From Nitrobacter sp. Nb-311A (lineage in GTDB: Bacteria > Pseudomonadota > Alphaproteobacteria > Rhizobiales > Xanthobacteraceae): a DNA stretch of 64,000 bases. Location: contig NZ_AAMY01000010.1 in NCBI RefSeq assembly GCF_000152905.1, forward strand, positions 1 through 64,000, in the 5' to 3' direction. The notes beneath the pieces are model-generated. The model had not been told where the DNA came from, ran no database searches, and was given only the letters and a program-made list of their open reading frames with translations. Of this stretch, positions 63,941 to 64,000 are shown piece by piece (position 1 is the first letter of the stretch; each line of letters starts with the position of its first letter). A program made the translations under genes and the position numbers.

Positions 63941-64000
63941 AGAGCATGATCCCGAAAAGTGAAAACCGGTTTTCGGAAAAGATCGCGCTCAAACAAAAAG
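63941..64000 (+). repeat. Dispersed repeat, family A, cut by the window edge
   Basis: AGAGCATGATCCCGAAAAGT, then ACCGGTTTTCGGAAAAGATC and GCTCAAACAA at the edge. It lies about 105 bases after the popZ stop. Confidence 0.75.

Noticed and set aside
14470-64000. CRISPR array
   Set aside because: The repeats are scattered, not tandem with uniform spacers, and no cas genes are present.

Overview
The window looks like a piece of chromosome from a GC-rich alphaproteobacterium of the Bradyrhizobiaceae/Nitrobacteraceae (Nitrobacter, Bradyrhizobium, Rhodopseudomonas or Afipia type; Nitrobacter-like is my best but unproven guess). The evidence is the operon order nrdR-ribD-ribE-ribH-nusB-thiL, an RNase E with a very long acidic insertion in its S1 domain, PopZ beside a TolC protein, a class II (B12) ribonucleotide reductase, LexA boxes of the alphaproteobacterial GTTC-N7-GTTC type, and two families of dispersed palindromic repeats.

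Region 1 (1-9.4 kb) is accessory. It holds the 5' part of an IS21-type istA whose end cuts a small membrane-protein gene, a short phage-like cassette of two membrane proteins and a lipoprotein, a complete IS3-family element with perfect 26-bp ends, a BRO-type antirepressor broken by a frameshift, a compact four-gene operon of small unknown proteins, a cobalt/nickel efflux pair dmeR-dmeF with an operator over the dmeR start codon, a DUF4062 protein that may be a defence sensor, and two small proteins.

Region 2 (9.5-30.7 kb) is core. glyA, nrdR and the riboflavin genes with nusB and thiL run rightward. rne runs leftward with a long leader, followed by the divergent amidase amiC, the class A penicillin-binding protein mrcA, and prfB with an intact +1 recoding site. 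A DUF983 protein, RNase R and topoisomerase I form a tight leftward operon.

Region 3 (30.8-48.8 kb) is a mosaic of envelope, metabolic and unknown genes: two NodB-type deacetylases, an L,D-transpeptidase, a YdcF-like protein, panC, a fabA without fabB beside it, two glutathione transferases, an SDR, a ROK kinase and several small lineage proteins. Dispersed repeats fill many of the gaps.

Region 4 (48.8-64 kb) holds a DUF4160/DUF2442 pair (DUF4160 frameshifted in an A run), the large nrdJ with a leader of about 330 nt, a BA14K-like protein, uvrA and ssb (each with a LexA box), an Omp31-like porin, cspA, an IsdG/HmuQ-type haem oxygenase, rpmG, a TolC protein and popZ.

I do not see a clearly new multi-gene system. 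The observations most worth following are the palindromic element inserted in frame inside uvrA, the two frameshifted accessory genes, the lone DUF4062 protein, the four-gene small-ORF operon and the composite repeat families.
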